Of a DNA stretch of 64,000 bases, positions 25,736-35,096 are shown piece by piece. Below the pieces are notes generated by a model. The model saw nothing but the letters and a program-made list of their open reading frames with translations, was not told the DNA's origin and searched no databases. This DNA comes from Ruficoccus sp. ZRK36. Lineage in GTDB: Bacteria > Verrucomicrobiota > Verrucomicrobiia > Opitutales > Cerasicoccaceae. Location of the stretch: assembly GCF_019603315.1 (NCBI RefSeq), contig NZ_CP080649.1, positions 2,986,176 through 3,050,175 of the forward strand, written 5' to 3'. Numbering within the stretch: the first letter of the stretch is position 1; each line of letters begins with the position of its first letter. A program made the position numbers and the translations under genes.

Positions 25736-26584
25736 TCAAGAGCGGAAGCGGCGACGGCTCAGAAACAGTACCAGAGCCGCAGCCAGTCCGAGAATGGCGC
25801 ACGACGAGCTCGGCTCAGGGATCGAAATCTCGCTATCGACGATGATGTTATCGAGCAACAACTCACCCTCAAACGCCGAGCTCCAGGTCTTTGCGGTTAG
25901 GTTGAAGTTTGAAACCTCAGAGCCAACCGTCACCGTGCTGTCAGCCGTCGTGATATTATCCCCGACGAGTTCGCCGTTGATGTAGATATCCATGCTCGTA
26001 GCAGCCACGGTAGATCCCGAGTAGTCGAGATCCGAGGCCGTGTAATTGTAGACGATATCAATCTGGTTCACCGTATCGAGCGAGTAGCTGGCAAACGCAG
26101 CTCCAAGGTTTCCCTGGTTGTTGCTGTAGCGTAGCTCACCATTGCGGATGTAAAAGGCCAGCGCTGTGCCCGAGTTACCGGCACTCGTCCCGAGGCGCAG
26201 CAAAAAGCCGTAGTTAGCCTCAGCGATTGCGCTGGTATCCACGAACTGAAAGCTCACCTGACCGGTTGAACTGCCACCGACAAAGCCGTACTCAGTCGCA
26301 CGCGTGGTCAGCAGCGGGTCTTGCTCGCCAGCTGCTCCGTCGAAGTTCATGCTGCCGTACTGGTTCGCGTCTTGTGAAAAGATATGCGTCGTGTCGTCCA
26401 CGGCGATAAATGTCCCGCCTGCTTCGCGAAACGTCCATTTGTCCTCGGTTCCGCCCTGCGGAATCGCGCCGAGATCATACTCTTCGAACGTCTCGGAGAA
26501 CATTACCGCCGCATGGCTGGCTGCGGCGATACCGAGGATCGACAGGAAGGTGAGTTTGGATGCGATTTTATTCATGCTCATCAT
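25736..26584 (-). CDS. PEP-CTERM sorted secreted beta-sandwich protein
   Basis: The start is placed at ATG 26584 (MMSMNKIASKLTFLSILGIAAASHA), which opens directly into a signal peptide; ATG 26575 is an alternative. It has about 282 residues. The body (FSETFEEYDLGAIPQGG, SGTALAFYIRNGELRYSN, VNQIDIVYNYTASDLDYSGS) parallels 11611-12468. The tail SEISIPEPSSSCAILG, a hydrophobic stretch, then SRRRFRS is a clear PEP-CTERM signal. Surface or matrix function is inferred. The start codon is preceded by a CTAACCCC leader, not a Shine-Dalgarno. Confidence 0.8.
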   Translation of the reverse strand: MMSMNKIASKLTFLSILGIAAASHAAVMFSETFEEYDLGAIPQGGTEDKWTFREAGGTFIAVDDTTHIFSQDANQYGSMNFDGAAGEQDPLLTTRATEYGFVGGSSTGQVSFQFVDTSAIAEANYGFLLRLGTSAGNSGTALAFYIRNGELRYSNNQGNLGAAFASYSLDTVNQIDIVYNYTASDLDYSGSTVAATSMDIYINGELVGDNITTADSTVTVGSEVSNFNLTAKTWSSAFEGELLLDNIIVDSEISIPEPSSSCAILGLAAALVLFLSRRRFRS

Positions 26585-26785
26585 GGGGTTAGATTTTACG
26601 GGTACGAGTGTTTGAGAATGGAGCCCTTTAGCGGGGGCCTTCCGCGAACGGTCACTGCCTGGCAGGTGCGCCGTCTGCATGCAGAATACCCATATTCCAG
26701 CACCAAAACGAAGCCATTAATCGCTAACACAGGAGAGTGAAATATGCCACTCTAACTCAATCGCTTCCTGTTGTTTAATAGTCAC

Positions 26786-27805
26786 TTATATCGTTCCACA
26801 GTCCACCCATACGCCATCCACTTGCGTATTGTGAGCATGCTTTGGAATGCCTTTTTCACCGCGAAAGATCATATCGGCCAGACGGTCGACGGCTACCGCC
26901 CCCACCTCTTCGGAATTTTCATCGAAGCCCGTCATCCTGTAAATCCCCGGACTCGCCAGCGGCGAAGCGATCCCCAAATCCCCGGGCACACTCAGGCCAA
27001 GCGCGCGTGCGAAATGCGCGAAGCGGGCATCGCCGGTGATGACCGCATCCGGCTTCTCCTTTTTATAGTAATCGAGAAACTCTTCGATATGGGTATCCGC
27101 CCAGACATAAGGGTAGATCATCGGCTGATCTCCGACCGACTTCTGAAACGCCAGATAGCCTGCCGAAAACTGATGTGCGACGCGGGCGTCATGCTGTTCG
27201 TCAAAGGCAAATGCAATCCGCCGGTAGCCTTTCTCGCGCATCCGCTCCATGAGCGCGAACGTCGAGTGATATTGCGAGGAGGTAACGACATTAAGCCTAG
27301 GTGACATCAGGCTGTAACCAAAGGATATAAGCGAAAAATCATCCCACATGAAGTCACGCACCGTGTAGGGGGCTGGCTGCGGAGACAGCAGAATGCCGTT
27401 GACGTTACGCGCACGCAGGATGGCGGCCATACGCTTGGCGCTCATCGCGCTGGTGTTGTATTCGAAAACTTCTACATTATAGCCATGCTCCTTCGCCTGC
27501 CTCTTCGCACCCTGATAGTAGACGTAGTAGATCATGCGATGCCAGTCTTTGGGCATCTTGTGGTAGTCGATCAGCAGCCAGGCCAGGGTCCCCTGATACT
27601 TGCGCGTCTTCAGGCGTGTACGGTACGAGGCCAGCGCCGAGAGCATCGGGTCGGGGGCATATCCCATGCGCTTGGCGATCTCTATGATGCGCTTGCGGGT
27701 CTCCGCGGGGATGCTCGGGTGGCGCTTGAAAGCCAGCGACACCGATGTGCGATGCACACCGGCTTCCTTTGCGACATCTGCCTGGGTGACTCGTTTCTCC
27801 GCCAT
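26786..27805 (-). CDS. LacI-family transcriptional regulator
   Basis: The start MAEKRVTQADVAKEAGVHRTSVSLAF at ATG 27805 puts the HTH at the N-terminus; an upstream start at 27853 is unlikely. It has 339 residues. The hinge is YAPDPMLSALASYR, followed by the effector domain (LRARNVNGILLSPQ, KGYRRIAFAFDEQHDARVAHQF). It is very similar to the regulator at 14583-15632. It is divergent, with 94 bases between starts, from the heparinase-like gene at 27900, which is its likely target. Confidence 0.9.
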   Translation of the reverse strand: MAEKRVTQADVAKEAGVHRTSVSLAFKRHPSIPAETRKRIIEIAKRMGYAPDPMLSALASYRTRLKTRKYQGTLAWLLIDYHKMPKDWHRMIYYVYYQGAKRQAKEHGYNVEVFEYNTSAMSAKRMAAILRARNVNGILLSPQPAPYTVRDFMWDDFSLISFGYSLMSPRLNVVTSSQYHSTFALMERMREKGYRRIAFAFDEQHDARVAHQFSAGYLAFQKSVGDQPMIYPYVWADTHIEEFLDYYKKEKPDAVITGDARFAHFARALGLSVPGDLGIASPLASPGIYRMTGFDENSEEVGAVAVDRLADMIFRGEKGIPKHAHNTQVDGVWVDCGTI

Positions 27806-27899
27806 GCTCTCCTGTGTTAGAGATATGTCCGTTGCTCTCTGAAACAAGAACAAAATAATTTGGCGCTATCACTCGCGCATTCCGTTGCTCCATTTTCCC

Positions 27900-29897
27900 A
27901 TGTTAAAGCACCACCTCCTCCTCACCCTCCTGTTAACCCTCAGCCTGATTCTGCCTGCCATGGCGATGGAGGGCGTGCCAAAGGACTGCCCACCCACGGA
28001 TAAGGCGCTGATGAGCGATCAGAAGGCCGCGCAGATGGAGCCGGTCAGCCAGGAGCCTGAGATCGTGATTGAGGCCTGGGACATCCCCGTCGCCACTGAA
28101 GATCATCCCCGGCTCATCCTGACAGACGAGCGACTGGATGAGCTCATGGAGCTAGAGATGTCCGACCCGATGCTGCAACGCTACATCGCCGAGGTTCTTA
28201 AAAATGCGGACAAGATGGTCGACGCCCCACCTCTGAAGTACGAGCTCTCTAAGAATAAATCCCTGCTCAAGGTCAGTCGCGAGTGCCTGAAACGTGTTTA
28301 TGCCCTCGGGCTGGCCTACCGCTGGACGGGTGAAGAGAAGTACTACGACGCGCTACTGGGGAATCTGCGCACCGTCTGCGAGTTCGAAGACTGGAACCCC
28401 AGAAACTTCCTGAACACGGCCGAGATGATTCACGCCGTCGCGATCGGTTACGACTGGCTGTACTACGATTTGGATACGCAGGACCGGGACTTGATCCGCC
28501 AGGCTCTTATCGATAAGGGCCTCAAGGAAGGACTACAGGATTACGCCGGAGACAAAAGCGGCTGGTGGGTCGATTGTAACCACAACTGGAATCTGGTCTG
28601 CCACTCGAGCTTGATCATCGGCGCCATCGCTGTAGCCGACACCGACCCGCAGTACGAGGCGCAGATATTACCCGTCGCCCTGAAAAACCTGCCTATCGCC
28701 CTCAAGCAATACGGCCCGGACGGCGCCTGGGGCGAGGGTCCCGGCTACTGGGAGTACGCCACGCGGTACATGTGCTATGGCCTGGCGGCTCTGCGCACCG
28801 CCAAGGGGGACGACTACGCCCTGTCCGAGTATCCCGGACTGCCCCAGACGGGAGCCTTTCCCCTCTACAGCACAGGCCCCACAGATATGCCCCTCGGGTA
28901 TGCTGACTGCTGGGCCGGGCTGAAGCGCTATCCCTCTTCTGCCCTGATGTGGCTGGCAGGTGCCTATGGGGATGGCTTTGTCGCCAACTACGAGCACTAC
29001 CTGATCGAAAAAACCAACATCTACAGGCCGGAGGACATCATCTGGTACGTGCCCCAGACTGCCGCCGACCACGGGCTGCCGCCGCTGGACAAGTACTACC
29101 GCGGCCCCGTCGAGGTGGCCTTTATGCGCAGCGCCTGGAATGACCCCGACGCGCTCTTTCTCGGGATTAAAGCCGGGTATAAGCGCGTCAATCATGCCCA
29201 CCTCGACCTCGGTAATTTCGAGCTTGATGCCCTCGGTGTACGCTGGGCCTGGGACATGGGCTCGGACCAATATCACTTGCCCGGATACTTCGACGCCAAG
29301 AGCGGCCGCCGCTGGCAGTACTACCGCATCAACTCCCACAGCCATAACATCCCCACCTTTGACGGCGAAAGCCAATCCCCCGACGGGAAAGCCTCCGTCT
29401 CCCGCTTCGTAGCCGGTCAGCACGAGGACGGCACACAGACCATGCCCTTTGCCGAGATCGACCTCTCCAACGCCTACGGCGAGCAAGTCGTGTCGTACTT
29501 CCGAGGGGCCGCCCTGGTCGAGGATCGCCGCGCCGCACTCATTCAGGACGAGATCGAGCTCCCCACCCCCACAGACCTGGTCTGGGGTTTTACCACAAAG
29601 GCCGATGTCACCATAGACGGCTCGACCGCCACGCTGACTGAGGATGGACAGAGCCTCACCGTCCGCGTCCTTGCTCCCGCTGATGTAGAGCTAGCAGTGG
29701 AGTCCGCCGAGCGGCCCAAGCCTGAAAACCCGAACAAGGGCTACCGCCGCGTCGTCTTTCATCTGAAAGCCCCCGCTGGTCCGCTGCAGATTGCCGTCCT
29801 CTTCGCTCCTCACTGGACGGACGGAGAAGCCCCCACTCCGGAGATCCAGCCACTGGCCGAATGGGGAGACAACGCAGCTCGCACGGATGCGCAGTAG
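27900..29897 (+). CDS. Secreted heparinase II/III-family polysaccharide lyase
   Basis: The start is ATG 27900 (MLKHHLLLTLLLTLSLILPAMA), a signal peptide, giving 665 residues. The toroid domain includes WWVDCNHNWNLVCHSS with the Asn-His site, and GPDGAWGEGPGYWEYATRY. The C-terminal beta-sandwich includes KRVNHAHLDLGNFELDALGVRW and ends in lyase-type repeats. This subgroup differs from the 1-1848 and 16453 paralogues by the NHNWN motif. It is divergent from a LacI gene and followed by another LacI on the opposite strand (stop 19 bases away), so its expression is probably substrate-controlled. Confidence 0.87.
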   Translation: MLKHHLLLTLLLTLSLILPAMAMEGVPKDCPPTDKALMSDQKAAQMEPVSQEPEIVIEAWDIPVATEDHPRLILTDERLDELMELEMSDPMLQRYIAEVLKNADKMVDAPPLKYELSKNKSLLKVSRECLKRVYALGLAYRWTGEEKYYDALLGNLRTVCEFEDWNPRNFLNTAEMIHAVAIGYDWLYYDLDTQDRDLIRQALIDKGLKEGLQDYAGDKSGWWVDCNHNWNLVCHSSLIIGAIAVADTDPQYEAQILPVALKNLPIALKQYGPDGAWGEGPGYWEYATRYMCYGLAALRTAKGDDYALSEYPGLPQTGAFPLYSTGPTDMPLGYADCWAGLKRYPSSALMWLAGAYGDGFVANYEHYLIEKTNIYRPEDIIWYVPQTAADHGLPPLDKYYRGPVEVAFMRSAWNDPDALFLGIKAGYKRVNHAHLDLGNFELDALGVRWAWDMGSDQYHLPGYFDAKSGRRWQYYRINSHSHNIPTFDGESQSPDGKASVSRFVAGQHEDGTQTMPFAEIDLSNAYGEQVVSYFRGAALVEDRRAALIQDEIELPTPTDLVWGFTTKADVTIDGSTATLTEDGQSLTVRVLAPADVELAVESAERPKPENPNKGYRRVVFHLKAPAGPLQIAVLFAPHWTDGEAPTPEIQPLAEWGDNAARTDAQ

Positions 29898-29915
29898 AGG
29901 GAGAGTTCGCGCTCT

Positions 29916-30950
29916 TCACGGGTTTTGTCTGCGGACAGTCGTCCCCTCCACCCATGAGCCATCGACCATGAGGGTCGTCGGGACTTCTGGGACGCCATGC
30001 TCCCGGCGGTGGATGAGGTCGACCAGAAACTCCAGCGCACGCGCCCCGATCAAGCGCGAGTTTTCCATGATGCCCGAGTAGCCTTTTTGCCAGTCCCTGA
30101 GGGTAATAATCGCCAGGCCGATAGTTTCCGGAATGCTTTCACCGGCCTCAACCAGCCAGGCATGCCCGTACCGCTGCTCGGTCACGACCACATCCGGGCG
30201 GTTTTCTTTTAGCCACACCTTGAACACATTTGCTGACATCTCCTTAACCATCAGGATCGGCACGCGGTTTTCCGGCTTCAGCGTCTGCTGCACCCCCCAG
30301 AACGCTGAGGACCAGTTGTGCATGGTGCGGTTATCGCTTTGATGGGTGATGGCCAGCCCGGGGCGCTTGTAGCCCAGCTTCTGCAGCTCGTCCAGCAGCT
30401 TGAGCATGGACTTAGACTGATGGGACACCACGGTGTGGATGGCCGGACTAACCAGCGTATGACCGAAGGCCACCGCAGCAAAATGAGAAAAATCAAAAAC
30501 CAGAGAAGCACCGGGCCTCGCCTGTGGTGCGAATAAAATACCCGGGATATTCCTCGCCCAGAGTAACTTTGAAAGGCGCTGGCCCGTCATCCCGCCCTTT
30601 ACCAGATTATGCTCCTCGATCCGGTAGCCCAGCTCCCTGGCACGCTCGACAGCGCCCTCATAGTAGTGCCGGTAAAAGGGAGGGATCACGCTCCAGACTT
30701 CATTATCGGGATCGCTCCCCACCCATGCCAGCGTCGCCTGGTATTTGGCGCTGACAGAACGCTTCCGGTAGGCCGACAAGGCCGTCAGATACGGATCGGG
30801 CCGGTACTCGAGCTGGCCAGCGATCTCATGGACATACTTACGTGTCTTCTCCGACACGCGCGGGTTATTTGCCAGAGCCATGGAGACCGTCGACTGTGCC
30901 AGCCCTGTCAGTCGGGCGATCTCTTTCTGCGTCGGCCGAGCATCATCCAT
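29916..30950 (-). CDS. LacI-family transcriptional regulator
   Basis: The start is chosen at ATG 30950 (MDDARPTQKEIARLTGLAQSTVSMALANNPRV), giving 344 residues; the longer frame from 31016 would run through a perfect inverted repeat. The HTH is at residues of about 8-30 and the hinge is YRPDPYLTALSAYRKRS. The effector domain has LGYKRPGLAITHQSDNRTMHNW. It is the last gene of a minus-strand run that starts at 36793 and converges on the lyase at 27900. Confidence 0.88.
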   Translation of the reverse strand: MDDARPTQKEIARLTGLAQSTVSMALANNPRVSEKTRKYVHEIAGQLEYRPDPYLTALSAYRKRSVSAKYQATLAWVGSDPDNEVWSVIPPFYRHYYEGAVERARELGYRIEEHNLVKGGMTGQRLSKLLWARNIPGILFAPQARPGASLVFDFSHFAAVAFGHTLVSPAIHTVVSHQSKSMLKLLDELQKLGYKRPGLAITHQSDNRTMHNWSSAFWGVQQTLKPENRVPILMVKEMSANVFKVWLKENRPDVVVTEQRYGHAWLVEAGESIPETIGLAIITLRDWQKGYSGIMENSRLIGARALEFLVDLIHRREHGVPEVPTTLMVDGSWVEGTTVRRQNP

Positions 30951-30984
30951 GGGCAATTCTAATAACAGCGAGGGTAACGAACTC

Positions 30985-31010
30985 AAGCCTATGTCATGAG
31001 ACATAGGCTT
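30985..31010. promoter_or_regulatory. Perfect 11-bp inverted repeat (AAGCCTATGTC-N4-GACATAGGCTT)
   Basis: The repeat lies 28 bases after the stop of the 480-residue toroid-like gene and 35 bases before the LacI start used here. There is no T-run. It could be the terminator of the upstream gene or an operator of the LacI gene; the 4-base loop favours an RNA hairpin. Confidence 0.5.
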
Positions 31011-31037
31011 CGTCAAACCCGTCGATAATCCCTTCCG

Positions 31038-32480
31038 TCAATCGTCCGCCGCATTAGCGCCATCCCGCTTTTCTGGCTGGGACTCCGAGAGGCTGACTTC
31101 CCAGAAGCCCTCCATGCTGTCGCGTGGCCGCTCCTGTCCGGCCAGCCAGTAAATCGCCTTCCACACGCGGTAGGCATTCGAGGTGCCGTTCATTTCGCTC
31201 TGGTCCCCCGCCTGCGCCGGGATGCTGTTTCTTCCCAGATAGAGATCATTCGGGCTGACGAATGAACCAAACGTGAAGCTGCGGAAACCGCCATCTGCCT
31301 GGCGGAAGCGTTTGAGCTGCGACACCGCAAACCGGGTGACCTGGATCAACTCTTCGTTGGTCAGCTTACGACCGGTGCTCCGGCACAGCTTGTCCATCAT
31401 ATCGCAGGCATTGCGGATGAAGAAGATGCGGTCGATCTCGGGCTCATCCGCGAACCACTCAAGCAGGGTCTGCTGGATCTGCGCAGCGCGAGGAATGGGG
31501 CGGCCGACATTCGAGCAGAACGACACAAACTTGAACGCCCCGGAAATACGCACCTGCAGGTCTCCGCCTCCGATCAACCCTGTCTCCGGGTCTTGGCGCG
31601 CCTCCACATTGCGCATAGCCTCGTCGATGATCACATCGCGATAGGATTGAGGCAGCGTATTGATCAGCTTGTACTGCGAGGAGAGGTTGTCGAGCGCCGT
31701 CCATGAGTGCTCCCAGGGGCGCTCATCGAGCCACGCCCGAAAGGCCTCAACCGAGGCCAAATGCGGAGGAAAACTAGAAGTATCCAGCCGCGAAAGGTCC
31801 TCTGCACTCGGCACCCGGTAAACATTCTGCGCAGCGGGCACATAGTAGACATTCGGATGCTCGCCCTGAGCGGGAGCGGATGGCGGGCTGCGCGTATCGA
31901 CTCTGGCAGGACTCGGCAATGTCTCCGCTCTGGTGTCTTTTGCTGGAGCAGGAGCGCTCTTCTCCGGTCGACGGGAAGATGGCCGACGCGGCTGCCCTGG
32001 CAGCGGATAAAGGGGCTCGCTCCCAAGCATACGCAAAGAGCCAAGGGAGAAGCTGAGCGCCCGCCCGAGCACACGCTGATTCTCCACCATATCGGGATAG
32101 TCATGGTCGACGAAGTACCCCGTCTGCGGGTCCTGTCGGCTTTGGAAGTACCGGACCATCTGGCGTTTTATAGCCGGCGGCATCGTCTCCACCATGTCAG
32201 AGTTTGCCAGGATCACGATGGCGAAAAACGTGGACTGAATATCGGGACCGTAATCCTTGGGCTCCTTCCTCTCCTTCAGGCCGATAGATTCATAAAAGCC
32301 GCCGCTATCCGGGTCATACAACTGCGCCATCCACGGCAAGACATCCGCATACAGGGCGTCGAGCTCGGACAGAGCCTCCTGGAGTTCTGCGCGGGAGTCC
32401 TCCGCGTAGAGGTTACCGATAGCCAGCAACAGAGAGCAGCAGACAGCACTGATCAGGGACAGCATGGGGCGGTGGAACAT
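31038..32480 (-). CDS. Secreted alpha-toroid-like protein of unknown function, tandem copy 2
   Basis: A 480-residue protein with a signal peptide (ending GNLYA). The mature N-terminus has a repeat-like unit: LPWMAQLYDPDSGGFYES, then FQSRQDPQTGYFVDHDYPDM. The C-terminal half repeats this style (DPETGLIGGGDLQVRISGAFKFVSF, RQADGGFRSFTFGSFVSPNDLYLG). The pattern (D-P-x-T/S-G-x-x) recalls prenyltransferase/squalene-cyclase-like alpha/alpha-toroid repeats. A Pro/Ser/Arg-rich linker of about 75 residues joins the halves and ends in NVYRVPS. I do not recognise the family. It is a paralogue of the next gene upstream (28 bases between them), so the pair is one transcript. Confidence 0.6.
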   Translation of the reverse strand: MFHRPMLSLISAVCCSLLLAIGNLYAEDSRAELQEALSELDALYADVLPWMAQLYDPDSGGFYESIGLKERKEPKDYGPDIQSTFFAIVILANSDMVETMPPAIKRQMVRYFQSRQDPQTGYFVDHDYPDMVENQRVLGRALSFSLGSLRMLGSEPLYPLPGQPRRPSSRRPEKSAPAPAKDTRAETLPSPARVDTRSPPSAPAQGEHPNVYYVPAAQNVYRVPSAEDLSRLDTSSFPPHLASVEAFRAWLDERPWEHSWTALDNLSSQYKLINTLPQSYRDVIIDEAMRNVEARQDPETGLIGGGDLQVRISGAFKFVSFCSNVGRPIPRAAQIQQTLLEWFADEPEIDRIFFIRNACDMMDKLCRSTGRKLTNEELIQVTRFAVSQLKRFRQADGGFRSFTFGSFVSPNDLYLGRNSIPAQAGDQSEMNGTSNAYRVWKAIYWLAGQERPRDSMEGFWEVSLSESQPEKRDGANAADD

Positions 32481-32508
32481 CAGGAGCGGGTCGGGTGTGC
32501 GGACGACA

Positions 32509-33918
32509 TTAATAGACAGGTGTATTCAGGCAGGCCTCCCAGAAGCCATCCATCTGCAGCTTGGGAGCTTTCTGCCCAGCCAGCCCATAGAGGGCGTCAC
32601 GGGCAGCTATCGCCATGCGGGTACCGTTGACGTCACTTTGCGGACCTGCCGTGGCCGGGATGGAGTTCTTGCCCAGATACAGATCGTTGGGGCTGACGAA
32701 GTTACCATAGGTAAAGCTGCAAAAACCGCCGTCGTCCTGATGAAAACGACGGAGCTCACGCACCCCAAACTCGATGACGGATACGAGTTCCTCTTCGGTC
32801 AGTTCGTTCCCCGTCTGCTTGATCAGCATATTGAGCATGTCGCAGGCATTGCGGATAAAAAAGATCCTGTCAGTCGCTGAGCCGGACTGCAGCCACTCGA
32901 TCACGGTTGCCTGAATCTTGTCTGCTGCCGGGATCGGGCGATTTACGGCGCGGCAGAACAGCACGAGCTTGAACGCCCCGGAGAGGCGCACGGCATCATT
33001 GCCACCGCCTACATATCCGGTATCGGCCTCCTGGCGCTCTGAAATGTACCGGATGACCTCATCGACGATCTGCGTTTGCAGCGGCTCGGGGAGCGTCTTG
33101 ATCAGCGTCGACTGCGACTGGATGTTATCGACTGCCGTCCAGGCGTGGTCCCAGGGACGCTCATCCATCCACGCCCGCATCGCCTCTGCCGACACTAAAT
33201 GAGGAGGCACACTCGACATGTCCAGATCCGCTACACTAGGGACCCGGTACACATTATCAGGCGTACTCGGCTCCGCTGCAGCACTCTCCGTGACGGTACT
33301 GGGGACACGGTAAATCTGCTTGGACGGCTGCGCGTTTACTTGAGCAGCCCCACCCTCTCCGTTGCCGGATGATTTGCTGCCGTTTTTTTGCGTAGCTGAG
33401 CTTCCCTGAGATTTAGCAGGAGCCGCGGATTCGCCGGGAAGCGGATACAGCGGCTTGGCACCGAGCACCCGAAGCGAGCCGGTGGAGAACGACAGCGCCC
33501 TCCCCAGTACGCGTTGGTTGTCCCACATGTCCGGATAGTCAGGATCGACGAAGTAGCCCGTCTCGGGGTCCTGCCGACTCTGGAAATAGTGGATCAGCTT
33601 TTCCCGGAACGACTCCGGCATCTTCGCATACTGGTCCGACTGGCGGATAAAAGAGAAGCAGTTATGCGTCGACTGGATGTCGGGGCCATAGTCCTTCGGC
33701 TCCAGTTTTTTCTTTAATCCCAGCGACTCGTAAAAGCCGCCGCTCTCGGGATCATACAGCTCGGCGACCCATGGCAACATACCATCATAGAGCACTTCGA
33801 GGCGGTTGAGCGCATCGTCCACTGGCTGACTATCCGATACCGCGTGAGCAGGTGCCGACACGAGAGCCGCCAGAGTCAGTAGTGTGAGCGGGAAGAGTTT
33901 AGAGGTCCGTTCTGTCAT
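32509..33918 (-). CDS. Secreted alpha-toroid-like protein of unknown function, tandem copy 1
   Basis: A 469-residue paralogue of 31038-32480 with the same layout: signal peptide (ending APAHA), LPWVAELYDPESGGFYESLG, FQSRQDPETGYFVDPDYPDM, a low-complexity Ser/Gly/Lys linker with three IYRVPS/VYRVPS units, then a C-terminal half with GFCSFTYGNFVSPNDLYLGKNSIP. Both proteins keep NACDM and FIRNACD segments, so the C-terminal half is under constraint. Possible glycan-binding or lyase-like function is speculation; no catalytic motif is recognised. Confidence 0.6.
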   Translation of the reverse strand: MTERTSKLFPLTLLTLAALVSAPAHAVSDSQPVDDALNRLEVLYDGMLPWVAELYDPESGGFYESLGLKKKLEPKDYGPDIQSTHNCFSFIRQSDQYAKMPESFREKLIHYFQSRQDPETGYFVDPDYPDMWDNQRVLGRALSFSTGSLRVLGAKPLYPLPGESAAPAKSQGSSATQKNGSKSSGNGEGGAAQVNAQPSKQIYRVPSTVTESAAAEPSTPDNVYRVPSVADLDMSSVPPHLVSAEAMRAWMDERPWDHAWTAVDNIQSQSTLIKTLPEPLQTQIVDEVIRYISERQEADTGYVGGGNDAVRLSGAFKLVLFCRAVNRPIPAADKIQATVIEWLQSGSATDRIFFIRNACDMLNMLIKQTGNELTEEELVSVIEFGVRELRRFHQDDGGFCSFTYGNFVSPNDLYLGKNSIPATAGPQSDVNGTRMAIAARDALYGLAGQKAPKLQMDGFWEACLNTPVY

Positions 33919-33991
33919 CGTTCTATGTCTTTTCTGGTCTGAGGTAATCCGGCACGCACTGGATCGCCGCCTGTTGGAGCTTCACGGAGCG

Positions 33992-34735
33992 TTACTTCGA
34001 GAGGGTCGGTTTAATCTTCAGGGAGTCGATGCTCAGGGCCTGATCGACACCCTTATTGTCCTCATCCACCCAGCGAATCCAGATGCTTTGCCCATCCTTG
34101 ACATTCAGGCCCGTGATCTTGCCCGATACGTCTTCGCTCTGCACACTGCCGGAGAGCGACAGGCCAGCATAGTCTTCTGAGCCGGAGTCCTTGATGCTCT
34201 TAAAGGTCAAATCATCCACTGTGGTCCAGCTCCCTGTCGTGAGCGATGTCGCGTCGGTAGAGTACTGAAGTGTGAGCTGGTCGGCCCCGCCACTGTTCTG
34301 CTGCCACTGCTGCCCCTTGTACTTAATGGAAAACCCGGTCATGCTCGCGCCGGTATCGTTACCGATCTCGAGTCCGATGGCCGTCAGCCCGGTGGTGGAG
34401 GATTTCCGCAGCGTGCCCAATGCCCCATTCTTACCGTTCTTACGGAACAGATAGATGCCCTCGTCCCCCTTACGGTTGTTGCCATTCGTGGCCCCGTATT
34501 TCGACGCGCTCTTACCGTCCACAACAGCGTACCACCCGACAATCGTCGCGTTATCTGTCCAGGGGTAGGTACCCGAGGTATTAATGTCAGTCTCACTGCT
34601 CACACCATAGGCCTCCTCCTCGAAGGACTGGTAATACTCCGAAGCGTCGGAAAATACGACCTTGGCTTCAGTAACGGTGGCGGCAGTAACGGTCAGCGAC
34701 GAGGCCAACACGATAAGGGTTTGGATCTTACTCAT
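33992..34735 (-). CDS. Secreted protein, paralogue of 35097-35954 without PEP-CTERM tail
   Basis: A 247-residue protein with a signal peptide (MSKIQTLIVLASSLTVTAATVTEA). Core motifs ATNGNNRKGDEGIYLFRKNGKNGALGTL and YSTDATSLTTGSWTTVDDLTF match the neighbour. It ends ALSIDSLKIKPTLSK with no PEP-CTERM signal. It looks like a beta-sandwich adhesion or binding module. Function unknown. Confidence 0.7.
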   Translation of the reverse strand: MSKIQTLIVLASSLTVTAATVTEAKVVFSDASEYYQSFEEEAYGVSSETDINTSGTYPWTDNATIVGWYAVVDGKSASKYGATNGNNRKGDEGIYLFRKNGKNGALGTLRKSSTTGLTAIGLEIGNDTGASMTGFSIKYKGQQWQQNSGGADQLTLQYSTDATSLTTGSWTTVDDLTFKSIKDSGSEDYAGLSLSGSVQSEDVSGKITGLNVKDGQSIWIRWVDEDNKGVDQALSIDSLKIKPTLSK

Positions 34736-35096
34736 GGTTAAAAAACGGGTTTTATATTGGTTATGGAAATAGGCGGTGAGTTTCCAACTCTGGTTGGTTT
34801 TGCAGTCATCGCGAAGTCATACAAAATCGTTTTCAAGGCAGGCATCCATCCCGGAAAACACATCATCAAAAACAAGGGTTCCCTGTCCGAGAAAAACGAT
34901 TTCAACTGGCTTCGACTCATCATCGGAGACTTCCTCATCCTCTGGCATGACCTGACACGCGGCCCACTACGAAGGCAAACACCTGCCCATCCGGGCCGAA
35001 AACTTGCGGCAAGCGGTAATTGTTGAGCAGGTCTATCCCTTTGGGCTTATTCATAGCCTACAAGCATGTGATTGGACTGGAAAGGAAGCGGATGTC
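34736..35096. other. Intergenic region without a supported gene
   Basis: This gap of 361 bases separates two minus-strand genes. A short plus-strand frame (34757-35026) exists but has no ribosome site and no recognisable product. The minus strand probably carries the promoter of the 247-residue protein. An AACC-containing leader lies directly before its ATG. No clear terminator is seen. Confidence 0.4.

Noticed and set aside
34757-35026. 89-codon plus-strand frame between two minus-strand genes
   Set aside because: No ribosome site, no homologous pattern, and it runs against the direction of the local operon.
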